A DNA stretch of 64,000 nt, from positions 1-64,000 of the forward strand of contig NZ_JACHHA010000009.1 of NCBI RefSeq assembly GCF_014202495.1, in the 5' to 3' direction. The translations under genes were made by a program, and so were the position numbers. This DNA comes from Cerasibacillus quisquiliarum (lineage in GTDB: Bacteria > Bacillota > Bacilli > Bacillales > Amphibacillaceae). This document shows positions 55,095 through 64,000 of the stretch, piece by piece. The notes beneath the pieces were generated by a model. The model ran no database searches. It saw only the letters and a list, made by a program, of their open reading frames with translations, and was not told the DNA's origin. Every line of letters begins with the position of its first letter. The stretch's first letter is position 1.

Positions 55095-56516
55095 ATGCAA
55101 ATTCACGTCGTAAACCGTGGTGATACATTATCGGCACTTGCACAACGATATGGTGTTAGTCTAGACGATATTGTTCTTGTCAATGACATTGATGATCCGG
55201 ATGTTTTAGTTGTTGGGCAAACACTCGTTATACCTCAGATGAATAGGGAATACGTTGTGAAGCCTGGAGACAGTTTATCTATTATTGCGACAAAATATGG
55301 CATAACGGTACAACAATTACGTGAGGCGAACAATATCACGAATTCAGATCTTATTTTTGTAGGTGATTTACTCGTTATTCCACAAGTCCGTCATACGGTA
55401 AGAAGTGGTGAGACAGTTTGGGCTATTGCAAAGCGTTATGGTGTATCGGTAGAACAGATTGTTGCAGCAAATCAAATGGATAATCCTTCAAAAGTAGCAG
55501 TCGGAGAAATCTTAACCATTCCACTTGATGATCGACCAACAACTGAGGTAAATGCCTATAGTACTGATACAACAGACGGAGGAAAAGAGGAGGTGCTCGT
55601 ATTAGGGAGACATTTCACATATTTATCTCCATTTATGTACGCTGTTCAAGCAAACGGTACACTAGATACTATGCAAGACACTTTATTATTAGAAGCAGCA
55701 GAAGAAACAAATACACTCCCCTTATTAGTCATTACAAACTTTAGAAATTCCCGCTTCGATTCCGATTTAGCGGCAAGCATTCTTAGAAATCCAACATTAC
55801 AAGAAACATTGATTACGAATATTTTACAAACGATGCGTGAAAAAGGTTATCAAGGAGTGAATATTGATTTCGAATATGTGTACCCACAGGATAGGGAAAA
55901 TTATAATGCATTTCTGAGAAGAGTTGTCGCTCGCCTCCATCCGGAGAATTATTTAGTTTCAACTGCTTTAGCCCCTAAAGAAAGGGCTGATCAGCCAGGC
56001 CTCCTTTATGAAGCACATGATTATAAAGCACATGGTGATATAGTTGATTTTGTTGTCTTGATGACTTATGAATGGGGGTGGGCAGGAGGACCACCATGGG
56101 CGATTGCACCAATTAATAAGGTGAAAGATGTATTAGATTACGCCGTAACAGATATTCCACCTGAGAAAATCCTTTTAGGAACACCATTATATGGGAGGGA
56201 TTGGAAAATCCCTTGGCAAGAAGGGACTTTTGCTCGAACAATCAGTCCACAAGGGGCATTGCAATTGGCAGAAGAACATAAAGTGAATATCCAATACAAT
56301 GAAACATATGAGGCTCCATTTTTTCGTTATGTTGATGATACAGGTCAAAGGCATGAGGTGTGGTTTGAAGATGCGCGGAGCGTGCAAGCGAAATACAGGG
56401 TAGTTAAGGATTATAAGTTGCGTGGCATTAGTTATTGGGTTCTTGGTCAACCATTTCCTCAAAATTGGCCCGTCTTACAAAATCATTTCCGTGTTGTTAA
56501 AAAGAAGCTAAATTAA
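55095..56516 (+). CDS. LysM/GH18 spore peptidoglycan hydrolase, YaaH/SleL-like
   Basis: 473 residues from ATG 55095 (RBS GGAGG; ATG 55092 is equally possible). Three N-terminal LysM repeats (about 2-46, 50-93, 98-141) for cortex binding, with VNRGDTLSALAQRYGVSLDD, VKPGDSLSIIATKYGI and VRSGETVWAIAKRYGVS. Then a glycoside hydrolase 18 domain with GVNIDFEYVYPQDRENY containing the catalytic Glu, and LMTYEWGWAGGPPWAIAP. Resembles SleL/YaaH-type N-acetylglucosaminidases that degrade spore cortex during germination. No signal peptide, as usual for that family. Confidence 0.9.
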   Translation: MQIHVVNRGDTLSALAQRYGVSLDDIVLVNDIDDPDVLVVGQTLVIPQMNREYVVKPGDSLSIIATKYGITVQQLREANNITNSDLIFVGDLLVIPQVRHTVRSGETVWAIAKRYGVSVEQIVAANQMDNPSKVAVGEILTIPLDDRPTTEVNAYSTDTTDGGKEEVLVLGRHFTYLSPFMYAVQANGTLDTMQDTLLLEAAEETNTLPLLVITNFRNSRFDSDLAASILRNPTLQETLITNILQTMREKGYQGVNIDFEYVYPQDRENYNAFLRRVVARLHPENYLVSTALAPKERADQPGLLYEAHDYKAHGDIVDFVVLMTYEWGWAGGPPWAIAPINKVKDVLDYAVTDIPPEKILLGTPLYGRDWKIPWQEGTFARTISPQGALQLAEEHKVNIQYNETYEAPFFRYVDDTGQRHEVWFEDARSVQAKYRVVKDYKLRGISYWVLGQPFPQNWPVLQNHFRVVKKKLN

Positions 56517-56519
56517 AAA

Positions 56520-56783
56520 GTGGTTGGGACATAACAGCTGTAAATGATGAATAAATGGATTCGATTAGAAAATAAAAGACAATTCATTCCTGTGAAAACA
56601 AATCACATGTAGAAACTCTTGTAGCGACTAGACAGAGAAACTACAGAGGTTGAAGCTGTGTCTGGGAATAGCAACTTTCTTTAGTGAAAGGACACATCGT
56701 TTTAAATGAATATTTCAATAAATTCCAATTTCATCACTATCTGAACGTCTTTTCCTATTTAGCTAGGTTTTGTCCCAGCCTTA
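56520..56783. repeat. Non-coding element bounded by inverted CTGGGACA-type arms
   Basis: GTGGTTGGGACATAAC (56520-56535) and GTTTTGTCCCAGCC (56767-56780) are imperfect inverted arms around about 230 bases without a gene. Similar arm sequences occur at 9219-9356 and 28501-28570. Confidence 0.5.
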
Positions 56784-57230
56784 TTATTTTTGCGAACAGA
56801 TGATTTTAAATAACAAGGCTTTGAATTTGTTACGATTTTCATTCGTATACGGCTTAGGGCCTTTTGTCCGTTGTCCCGCTCTTCTCATTTGTGCACTAAG
56901 ATGACGCGTTAATAAAAAACGGTCGATATTATCTTCAGTAAACAAAAAACCATTATGATGGATGACATGGCATTTTTTGGTCAGTAGAAGCGCTGCTAAA
57001 CCATAGTCTTGGGTGACGACAATATCATTGGCATCTGCTAATTTAATGATTTTATAATCACTCGCATCAAAACCAGGGTCAACATAAATGGTTTTCACAT
57101 GAGAAGGGAAAATGTCCTTTGAATAATGGTCATGGCTTTTTACGAGAATAACAGGCGTATCACATGTTTTGGCAGTCTCTACAATGGTGTCAACGACTGG
57201 ACAAGCATCTGCATCAACTAAGATATTCAT
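56784..57230 (-). CDS. YaiI/YqxD family protein (UPF0178)
   Basis: 148 residues from ATG 57230 (GAGGTGAT upstream). The family start MNILVDADACPV and DIVVTQDYGLAALLL with HHNGFLFTEDNIDRFL are diagnostic. PIN-like fold of unknown biochemical role. A longer reading from 57260 lacks support. Confidence 0.88.
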   Translation of the reverse strand: MNILVDADACPVVDTIVETAKTCDTPVILVKSHDHYSKDIFPSHVKTIYVDPGFDASDYKIIKLADANDIVVTQDYGLAALLLTKKCHVIHHNGFLFTEDNIDRFLLTRHLSAQMRRAGQRTKGPKPYTNENRNKFKALLFKIICSQK

Positions 57231-57360
57231 CAGGATCACCTCAAATGGTATTTCTTTCATCTTAACGAATGGGTTCGTTTTGTCAATATATGGGGATTCC
57301 TGTTAAAATAGAAGTAGGAAGATGTCATGAATTTACGATAAAAAGTAGGTGGATGTTCTC

Positions 57361-59985
57361 GTGGAAACGAATGAATGGAACCATTTAGAAACTGGATTGT
57401 CAACTGAAGAAGCGAAGAGACGGTTCATAAAAAATGGTCCAAACCGATTTGATGAACAAGAGAAAGAATCCATTCTGACGTTATTATGGCGTCAGATGAA
57501 CAGTATGCTCATTTATATTTTAATCATTGCCGCTTTCATTTCGGCTTTTGTAGGTGAGATAGCAGACACGGTTATCATTTTGCTCGTCGTTGTGTTAAAT
57601 GCGGTTATTGGTGTCACTCAGGAGGCAAAGGCAGAAAAGGCTTTAGAAGAATTAAAGAAACTTTCAACACCACATGCCATTGTTAAACGTGATGGTATTG
57701 TTCAAGAAATTTCATCTGAGGAAGTTGTAGTCGGTGATGTCGTTATTTTAGATGCTGGACGACTTGTGCCTGCTGATCTTCATTTAGTAGAGACGGCGAA
57801 CTTAAAGATAGAAGAATCTTCATTAACAGGAGAGTCTATAGCGGTTGAAAAAGATGCGCATTGGAAAAGTATTGAAAAAGATGTTCCATTAGGTGATCAA
57901 AAAAATAAAGCGTTTATGTCTACATTAGTAACATACGGCCGTGGTACAGGCGTTGTCATAAAGACGGGAATGGATACGGAGATTGGCAAAATTGCCAAAA
58001 TGCTCGCTAATAAAGAAAAAGAAATGACGCCGCTACAGAAGAAATTAGATGAAGTAGGGAAGATTTTAGGTGTAGGAGCATTAGCGATTTCAGCCATCAT
58101 ATTTCTGATCGGTTTTTTACAAGGTCGAGAAATATTAGATATGTTCTTAATAGCTGTTAGTTTAGCTGTAGCAGCTATTCCAGAAGGTTTACCAGCGATT
58201 GTTACGATTGTGTTAGCTCTAGGTGTTCAGCGAATGATTAAGCAACATGCTGTGATTCGGCAGTTGCCAGCCGTTGAAACACTTGGATCTGTTAGTGTCA
58301 TTTGCTCAGATAAGACAGGAACATTAACGCAAAATAAAATGAAAGTTACACATGTGTATATAAATGGTGCGTATGACCGTTTAGAAGATACCTCTATTGA
58401 GAACGAAACAGTCGAGCGGTTCGCTCATGCACTAAGTTTATGTAATGATGCAACGCTTGATACGGGTGACCCAACAGAAATCGCTCTTGTCGAAGTAGCA
58501 ACTAAATTTGGGTTAGCGAAAGAACAGCTCGAAAATGATTATCCACGCCTTAATGAAAGAGCCTTTGATTCAGAGCGTAAAATGATGTCAACACTTCATC
58601 AATTAGGAGAACATCACATTGTTTATGTTAAAGGGGCGGTTGAGCGCTTACTTCCAAAGCTAGCTAAAATAGAAATAAATGGTACAACACGTCCGATTAC
58701 AACAGAAGATAAATTAGCGATAGAAAAACAAGTTGATCAAATGTCAGAAAATGCCCTTCGAGTCTTAGGTATAGCCTATAAGCAGGTGACAGGGCAAATA
58801 GATCAAGAAGAATATGAAACAGATTTAGTATTTTTAGGCTTAACAGGCATGATTGATCCACCTCGCGAAGAAGTGAAACCAGCTATTGCTGAATGTCATG
58901 AAGCTGGCATTGCTGTCATCATGATTACTGGAGATCACCAAAAAACAGCACTTGCTATAGCGAAAGATCTCCGTATTGCTGATCACGAGGATCAAACGAT
59001 GACAGGGATCGAATTAAATGAGATAAGTGATCAAAAATTAGCGGAAAAAGTCGGAACAATTCGTGTGTTTGCAAGAGTTTCCCCTGAACATAAGGTAAGA
59101 ATTGTGAAAGCATTGAAAAGCCGGGGACATATCGTAGCGATGACTGGTGATGGTGTGAATGATGCTCCGTCATTACAAGAAGCTGATGTCGGGGTTGCTA
59201 TGGGGATTACAGGTACAGATGTCGCAAAAGGGGCATCAGATGTTGTTTTAACAGATGATAACTTTGCTACGATAACACATGCTGTTGAACGTGGGCGTAA
59301 TATTTATAAAAACATAAAAAAATCCATTCTCTTTTTATTATCGTGTAATTTAGGTGAATTAGCTGCTTTATTTATTGGCATATTACTCGGTTGGCCAGCA
59401 CCACTGACAGCGATTCATATTTTATGGGTGAATTTAATTACGGATACGATGCCAGCAATATCACTCGGTGTGGACCCTGATGATCCGGATGTTATGAAAG
59501 AAAAGCCACGTCCAGCAACAGAGAAAATCTTTACCGGTGAAAATATCGCATTTAGTGTAGGAAATGGTTTACTTATTGGTATATTAACTTTATTCGCTTT
59601 TATGGAAGGATTAAAGGTGTATACAGGAGCTAGTGCTCTATGGACATTAGATTTAAAACATATTCCGAGTGAAGCATTAATTCATGCACAGACAATGGCA
59701 TTCATGACACTAAGTATTTCACAACTGTTTCATGCATTTAATCTAAGAAGTGAAAGGAAATCATTGTTTCAAGTCGGACTGTTTAAAAACCGTTTATTAA
59801 TCGGTTCATTTCTACTAGGTATATTGATTCAGGTTGCCATCGTTTATATCCCTGCTTTTAATGATTGGTTCCATGTCATTCCATTAACATGGGATGATTG
59901 GTTATTTATTCTCGGTTTATCTGTGCTTCCAGTTGTATTAAATGAAGTGATCAAAGGTGTTAGACGTGTGCTTTCTATACAATAA
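57361..59985 (+). CDS. Ca2+-type P-type ATPase (P2A)
   Basis: 874 residues from GTG 57361 (AGGTGG 8 bases upstream; GTG 57349 possible). N-terminal cation ATPase domain, ten helices, LTGESIAV, phosphorylation motif [21 protein letters not shown] in the nucleotide domain and [14 protein letters not shown]4 PEGLPA and the TM6 DTMPA segment are the calcium-site residues of SERCA-like pumps. Probably exports Ca2+ (or Mn2+). Confidence 0.92.
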   Translation: METNEWNHLETGLSTEEAKRRFIKNGPNRFDEQEKESILTLLWRQMNSMLIYILIIAAFISAFVGEIADTVIILLVVVLNAVIGVTQEAKAEKALEELKKLSTPHAIVKRDGIVQEISSEEVVVGDVVILDAGRLVPADLHLVETANLKIEESSLTGESIAVEKDAHWKSIEKDVPLGDQKNKAFMSTLVTYGRGTGVVIKTGMDTEIGKIAKMLANKEKEMTPLQKKLDEVGKILGVGALAISAIIFLIGFLQGREILDMFLIAVSLAVAAIPEGLPAIVTIVLALGVQRMIKQHAVIRQLPAVETLGSVSVICSDKTGTLTQNKMKVTHVYINGAYDRLEDTSIENETVERFAHALSLCNDATLDTGDPTEIALVEVATKFGLAKEQLENDYPRLNERAFDSERKMMSTLHQLGEHHIVYVKGAVERLLPKLAKIEINGTTRPITTEDKLAIEKQVDQMSENALRVLGIAYKQVTGQIDQEEYETDLVFLGLTGMIDPPREEVKPAIAECHEAGIAVIMITGDHQKTALAIAKDLRIADHEDQTMTGIELNEISDQKLAEKVGTIRVFARVSPEHKVRIVKALKSRGHIVAMTGDGVNDAPSLQEADVGVAMGITGTDVAKGASDVVLTDDNFATITHAVERGRNIYKNIKKSILFLLSCNLGELAALFIGILLGWPAPLTAIHILWVNLITDTMPAISLGVDPDDPDVMKEKPRPATEKIFTGENIAFSVGNGLLIGILTLFAFMEGLKVYTGASALWTLDLKHIPSEALIHAQTMAFMTLSISQLFHAFNLRSERKSLFQVGLFKNRLLIGSFLLGILIQVAIVYIPAFNDWFHVIPLTWDDWLFILGLSVLPVVLNEVIKGVRRVLSIQ

Positions 59986-60074
59986 AATACTCTTATGACA
60001 ATTTTGACGAATAAAGTATACGTGAGTTATAGTGTCATCTTGGGACTTTTTGACAACAGTAAAAATTCACCAAG

Positions 60075-60129
60075 AAAAAAAGCTGGTGTGATTTCGTCAT
60101 GTGTTCTGTGACGATTCACCAGCTTTTTT
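60075..60129. terminator. Bidirectional terminator
   Basis: AAAAAAGCTGGTG pairs with CACCAGCTTTTTT between convergent ATPase and thrB genes. Confidence 0.88.
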
Positions 60130-60202
60130 CTTAAAAGCGAATTATCTTTCCAAAGCGATATAACTCTGCTTGGATTTTCTATCCTATTTTCGTTCTTCTT
60201 TG

Positions 60203-61099
60203 TTATATTTGAACTTGTAAGCCATTTCGATCGATATTAAGTGGTACGACGTCATAGACAGGTATGACTTCTTTCATATGCTCGATTAATCGTTGTTTGT
60301 CTGCTTTTGAGACAAAGGATATCATTGTTGGACCAGCTCCACTAATGAATGTCCCATAGGCTCCTTCTCGTTTCGCCTCTTGACGTATTAATTCATATTG
60401 TGGTAGTAATTGTTTGCGATACGGCTCATGAAAAACATCTTGTTCTATGAAATATCCTGCTTGCTCATAGTTTCCTTTTAATAAAGCAGCAATCATTAAA
60501 TTACTTAAGGCACTTCCTTGTGTAGCTGTCTTTAATGAAAGCTTTTCTGGTAAAATTTTACGAGCTGTTTCTGTTGATAATTCAAATGGTGGTATATAAG
60601 CTACCGCATATATATTAATACCATCTAATGTGACGATATCGATTGTTTCGTTCGCTTCGTGATAAAAGCTTAAAACAAAGTCCCCATATAGTGCAGGTGC
60701 AACATTATCAGGATGGCCTTCAAACCTTGTTGCCAATTTTAATTTTTCTTGTTCGCTTAATTGTAGGTGACATAACTGATTAGCTAGTTCAATTCCTGCA
60801 AGTACCGCAGAGGCACTGCTACCGAGTCCTCTTGCAAGCGGTATATCACTATCAATCGTTATATGACAAGGTGAGAGTTTTCTTTTATAGAACTGACTTA
60901 CTTTATGAGCGATGTTAATAATAAAATGATCGTGTGCGTCTACATTTTCAGGAAGCATTGTCGATCGATGTTCAATTTGCCATTGTGTACTTGATTCAAC
61001 ATGTAAAGTCAAATAGCGATTTAGTGCTACACCTATCGAATCAAAGCCAGGACCTATATTTGCTGATGTAGCAGGAACACGTATTTGAAAGTGAGTCAT
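60203..61099 (-). CDS. thrB: Homoserine kinase
   Basis: 298 residues, GHMP kinase family. [34 protein letters not shown] and [11 protein letters not shown] are the three family motifs. Phosphorylates homoserine for threonine synthesis. Its start overlaps the end of thrC by 4 bases. Confidence 0.95.
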   Translation of the reverse strand: MTHFQIRVPATSANIGPGFDSIGVALNRYLTLHVESSTQWQIEHRSTMLPENVDAHDHFIINIAHKVSQFYKRKLSPCHITIDSDIPLARGLGSSASAVLAGIELANQLCHLQLSEQEKLKLATRFEGHPDNVAPALYGDFVLSFYHEANETIDIVTLDGINIYAVAYIPPFELSTETARKILPEKLSLKTATQGSALSNLMIAALLKGNYEQAGYFIEQDVFHEPYRKQLLPQYELIRQEAKREGAYGTFISGAGPTMISFVSKADKQRLIEHMKEVIPVYDVVPLNIDRNGLQVQI

Positions 61100-62157
61100 C
61101 CAATAACCTCTTTCTTAATAAACTGACTGACTATTTCCGCATCATTAGGTAATGATATCTTATCGATTTCCAATGAATCAATGGCTGTTTGTGGATCTTT
61201 AAGTCCGTTTCCAGTTAAGACTGCAACGACGGTACTGCCACTTGGAATACTTCCCTGTTCACATTGTTGAATGACACCTGCAATTGCAGCACAAGACCCT
61301 GGCTCAGCAAATACACCTTCAAGTTTTGGAAGCAGTTTAAAAGCTTTTAAAATGTCATCATCTGTCACAGCTTCGATTAAGCCGTTAGATTCATCACGTG
61401 CTTGAACTGCAAGTTGCCAACTAGCAGGATTACCAATACGAATAGCTGTAGCAAGTGTTTCTGGTTGCTCAATAACTTCATTTTTTGTAATCGCTGCAGC
61501 TCCTTCTGCTTCAAATCCGTAAATTTTCGGAAGACCTGTTTTTTTCATTTGATTATATTGTTTAAATCCTTTCCAATAGGCACTAATATTACCAGCATTA
61601 CCGACTGGTATTGCTAATATATCCGGTGCTTCACCTAATTCATCGCATATTTCAAATGCAGCTGTTTTTTGACCTTCAATTCTAAAAGGGTTTATTGAAT
61701 TAACGAGTGTAATCGGTGCTGTTTCACTTATTTTTTGTACCATGGTTAAAGCATCATCGAAGTTTCCATCAATTTCGACGATTTTTGCTCCGTACATAAT
61801 CGCTTGCGCTAATTTGCCGAGTGCGACTTTTCCTTTTGGGATGACAATCCATGCATCAAGTCCTGCCTTAGCCGCATAAGCAGCCGCTGATGCTGATGTG
61901 TTTCCAGTTGATGCACAAATAATCGTTCGACTTCCTTCTTCCATCGCTTTAGCAACAGCAAGTACCATGCCACGGTCTTTAAATGACCCAGTTGGATTAA
62001 GACCTTCGATTTTTCCAAATAGTTTTATTCCTAACTTTTTAGATAGATTAGGGAAATAAATTAACGGTGTATGCCCTTCATGTAATGTGAGTTGTGGCGT
62101 TTCTTCATTGATTGGCAAGAACTCGTGATATGAACGTAATAATCCAGGTGAATGCAT
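61096..62157 (-). CDS. thrC: Threonine synthase
   Basis: 353 residues, PLP-dependent fold type II. The PLP lysine is in [29 protein letters not shown] binds the phosphate and the later [10 protein letters not shown] is typical. Converts phosphohomoserine to threonine. Shares one base with the end of hom. Confidence 0.95.
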   Translation of the reverse strand: MHSPGLLRSYHEFLPINEETPQLTLHEGHTPLIYFPNLSKKLGIKLFGKIEGLNPTGSFKDRGMVLAVAKAMEEGSRTIICASTGNTSASAAAYAAKAGLDAWIVIPKGKVALGKLAQAIMYGAKIVEIDGNFDDALTMVQKISETAPITLVNSINPFRIEGQKTAAFEICDELGEAPDILAIPVGNAGNISAYWKGFKQYNQMKKTGLPKIYGFEAEGAAAITKNEVIEQPETLATAIRIGNPASWQLAVQARDESNGLIEAVTDDDILKAFKLLPKLEGVFAEPGSCAAIAGVIQQCEQGSIPSGSTVVAVLTGNGLKDPQTAIDSLEIDKISLPNDAEIVSQFIKKEVIG

Positions 62158-63455
62158 TATATGGTCTCTCCCTCTATTTGATAATAACTTTCAATACTTT
62201 TAATAACGTCCATTTGTTGTAATTTTTTCTTGGCATTCGTAAATGTCTCTAGTGAGGTTTGATGGGTAACAACAATAATTTCTGCTGTTTGTTGCTTCTT
62301 CATCGGTGTTTGAATGATACGTTTAAAACTCATATCCATGTCTTGAAACAGCTGTGAAATATGTGCAAAAGATCCAACTTGATCATGGACATGCAGTCGA
62401 ATATAAAATGAACTTGTTTGTAAATGATGAGGAGACAGTCGAGCCGAACGTTCAATCATCGGTACTGATTTTCCAGTTATTCCGAGTTGGATATTTTTAG
62501 CGACATGAATGACATCGGCCATAATCGCTGTTGCTGTTGGAAGACTTCCAGCACCTGGTCCGTAAAACATCGTTTCACCAATAGCTCTTCCTTTAACATA
62601 GACGGCGTTATACTCATTTTTTACACTTGATAAAGGATGGTCATTAGCGATAAATACAGGCTCGACATTTACTTGTAATGTATCACCATGTGCTTTAGCG
62701 ATACCAATTAATTTCATTGTAAGTCCGAGCTCTTTTCCATATTTTAAATCGGTTAATGAGACATTGGTGATGCCGCGTGTCTTAATATCGTCTAAACGGA
62801 TATCCATATGAAATGCTAAGCGCGTTAGAATGGCCATTTTCCTTGCTGCATCAAGCCCTTCAATATCTGCAGTAGGATCTGCTTCAGCAAAGCCAAGGTC
62901 TTGAGCATCTTGGAGAGCCTTCTCAAAAGGGACACCCTCTTCATCCATCTTTGTCAAAATATAATTTGTCGTACCATTAATGATTCCCATGACTTCTTCG
63001 ATTTCATCTGCTACAAGTCCATCGGTTAATCCGCGAATAATTGGGATGCCTCCACCAACACTAGCTTCATAAAACAAGTCACAGCTCTGTTGCTTGGCAA
63101 AGTCGTGTAATTCTCTACCATAGAGTGCGATTAAATCCTTATTTGCTGTTACAACATGTTTTTTATTTCGCAATGCTTGTTCAATAAATAGATAAGCATC
63201 ATCTGTTCCACCGATGACTTCAATGACAATGTCGACATGAGGATTATTTAACACATCCGCAGCATCTGTAGTTAATATATCTTTATTTAATTTTACATGA
63301 CGATTTTTCTCTATATCTTGAACTAATATACGTTCAATAGATAAATAGCAATTCGTTTTTTTGTATAACATTTCTTTATGTTTATTAATGATTTCAATAA
63401 TACCTGACCCGACAACACCGAGCCCTAATATACCAATCCCAATTTTATTATCCAT
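62157..63455 (-). CDS. hom: Homoserine dehydrogenase
   Basis: 432 residues. NAD(P)-binding start [16 protein letters not shown], catalytic region [14 protein letters not shown] and [11 protein letters not shown], and a C-terminal ACT domain (about 350-430, [16 protein letters not shown]) for feedback by threonine. First gene of hom-thrC-thrB, as in B. subtilis. RBS AAAAGGGGAT. Confidence 0.95.
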   Translation of the reverse strand: MDNKIGIGILGLGVVGSGIIEIINKHKEMLYKKTNCYLSIERILVQDIEKNRHVKLNKDILTTDAADVLNNPHVDIVIEVIGGTDDAYLFIEQALRNKKHVVTANKDLIALYGRELHDFAKQQSCDLFYEASVGGGIPIIRGLTDGLVADEIEEVMGIINGTTNYILTKMDEEGVPFEKALQDAQDLGFAEADPTADIEGLDAARKMAILTRLAFHMDIRLDDIKTRGITNVSLTDLKYGKELGLTMKLIGIAKAHGDTLQVNVEPVFIANDHPLSSVKNEYNAVYVKGRAIGETMFYGPGAGSLPTATAIMADVIHVAKNIQLGITGKSVPMIERSARLSPHHLQTSSFYIRLHVHDQVGSFAHISQLFQDMDMSFKRIIQTPMKKQQTAEIIVVTHQTSLETFTNAKKKLQQMDVIKSIESYYQIEGETI

Positions 63456-63806
63456 TTTTTTATATCCCCTTTTGTTCCTTTTAAAAAGACAAATGTTTAT
63501 ATATAGTGGACATTATAACGTTGAACGATGGTGAAAATCAATAAAAATGAATGTTAAATAAATTAAAGCGCTTTCTTTATTAAAGATAATTCAATCAAAC
63601 GTTTGTTTGGATACAAAGATTTTTCCGCTTACAAGCTACATTCTATTAGTGCAATTCCAAGGACAATTAAATCATATAGGTGAAAGTTCACTCAATGATC
63701 ACCTAAAGATAAGTGAGTATGATGTGGGAAAACGTTTGATAGCGAGTAATAAAATCAAGCGATCTGTTTCATACTAATGGTAATTCAATAGAAAGAGGTG
63801 CGTTAG
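63456..63806. other. Divergent hom/DUF2512 intergenic region
   Basis: No gene. TTAAAGCGCTTTCT at 63563-63576 is a near-cre palindrome (12 of 14 against TGAAAGCGCTTTCA), a possible CcpA site for hom. An AGGTGA/TCACCT hairpin lies near 63679-63705. A sigma-G-like promoter precedes the next gene. Confidence 0.45.
63746..63776 (+). promoter_or_regulatory. Possible sigma-G (forespore) promoter
   Basis: GTAATA, 18 bases, CATACTA; the -10 fits the CATnnTA pattern of sigma-F/G promoters. It lies 30 bases before the start codon. Confidence 0.4.
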
Positions 63807-64000
63807 ATGAAACATGTTAAAGTACTTGGAATTAAATGGGTAGTCGTGTTAGTAATCGTTTTATCACTGTTTGGGATATTTGATCATATGCCACTTGAAA
63901 ATTTATTATGGATGTCACTACTCATAACTGTATTTTCTTATGTTTTAGGGGATATGATCTTCTATCGCTATTTTGGTAATATAATGGCGCTTATATTGGA
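63807..64000 (+). CDS. DUF2512 (YndM-like) membrane protein, 3' end outside window
   Basis: 64 residues visible, cut by the window edge. ATG 63807 with AAAGAGGTG upstream. It begins MKHVKVLGIKWVVVLVIVL, with hydrophobic helices about 9-22 and 30-48 and the family segment YVLGDMIFYRYFGN. Resembles the small four-helix DUF2512 proteins of spore formers; function unknown. Confidence 0.75.
   Translation, partial: MKHVKVLGIKWVVVLVIVLSLFGIFDHMPLENLLWMSLLITVFSYVLGDMIFYRYFGNIMALIL

Noticed and set aside
56520..56783. Insertion sequence
   Set aside because: No transposase fragment in any frame and no clear target-site duplication; only the inverted ends support a mobile origin.

Overview
The window is low-GC Firmicutes DNA, most likely from an endospore-forming, flagellated member of the Bacillaceae; I cannot name genus or species. 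The basis is a gerA-type germinant receptor operon, a Spo0E-like phosphatase, a LysM/GH18 spore-lytic-type enzyme, SigW/RsiW, a Bacillus-style flagellin with sigma-D promoter and CsrA-like leader, and RBS and terminators of the usual Bacillus kind. Two traits set it apart from textbook Bacillus: a complete selenocysteine (Sec) locus and a mevalonate operon.

Layout. 1-2.8 kb: gene-poor, with degraded coding remnants, a secreted protein broken by one in-frame TAA, and a small membrane protein. 3.2-4.6 kb: flagellin gene interrupted by a 367-nt group I intron, under a sigma-D promoter and a leader with three GGA motifs presented for CsrA. 5.0-10.7 kb: MMPL transporter with an LxxG-repeat partner, then an MFS transporter. 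10.7-16.1 kb: Sec locus. On the minus strand lie selD (its own UGA at codon 16), a 50-codon gene with two in-frame UGA codons, and a HesB-like selenoprotein gene; on the plus strand selA and selB; selC (tRNA-Sec) lies antisense between selA and selB. 16.2-22 kb: membrane protein, MBL hydrolase, CueP-like lipoprotein, an SOS-type WYL/YolD pair (yolD frameshifted), and a chemoreceptor behind a c-di-GMP-I riboswitch. 22.3-23.9 kb: fabI and five tRNAs. 24.1-28.5 kb: mvaA-mvaK1-mvaD-mvaK2. 28.9-35.1 kb: arginase, Spo0E-like protein, sigW-rsiW, cdaA-cdaR-glmM. 35.2-40.3 kb: HssRS-like two-component system, an HExxH protein, an S9 peptidase. 40.4-44.5 kb: gerA-type operon. 44.6-46 kb: peroxiredoxin, winged-helix regulator and seven tandem ~53-bp hairpin repeats. 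46.4-60 kb: brnQ, pabBC fusion, GrpB, pseudouridine synthase, BmrA-like ABC exporter, an N-terminally short MMPL gene, LysM-GH18, YaiI/YqxD, a Ca2+-type P-ATPase. 60.2-63.5 kb: hom-thrC-thrB. The window ends inside a DUF2512-type membrane protein gene.

The most interesting region is 10.7-16.1 kb. The small gene at 11125-11277 has a near-consensus sigma-A promoter (17-bp spacer), a good RBS, a C-terminal membrane helix and two UGA codons. The hairpin 22 nt after its second UGA has the same five-base loop and nearly the same stem as the hairpin 25 nt after the UGA of the neighbouring HesB-like gene. I propose it as a previously unannotated small membrane selenoprotein; the first UGA lacks an equally good hairpin. 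All functional statements are from sequence reading and family knowledge; no database search was run.
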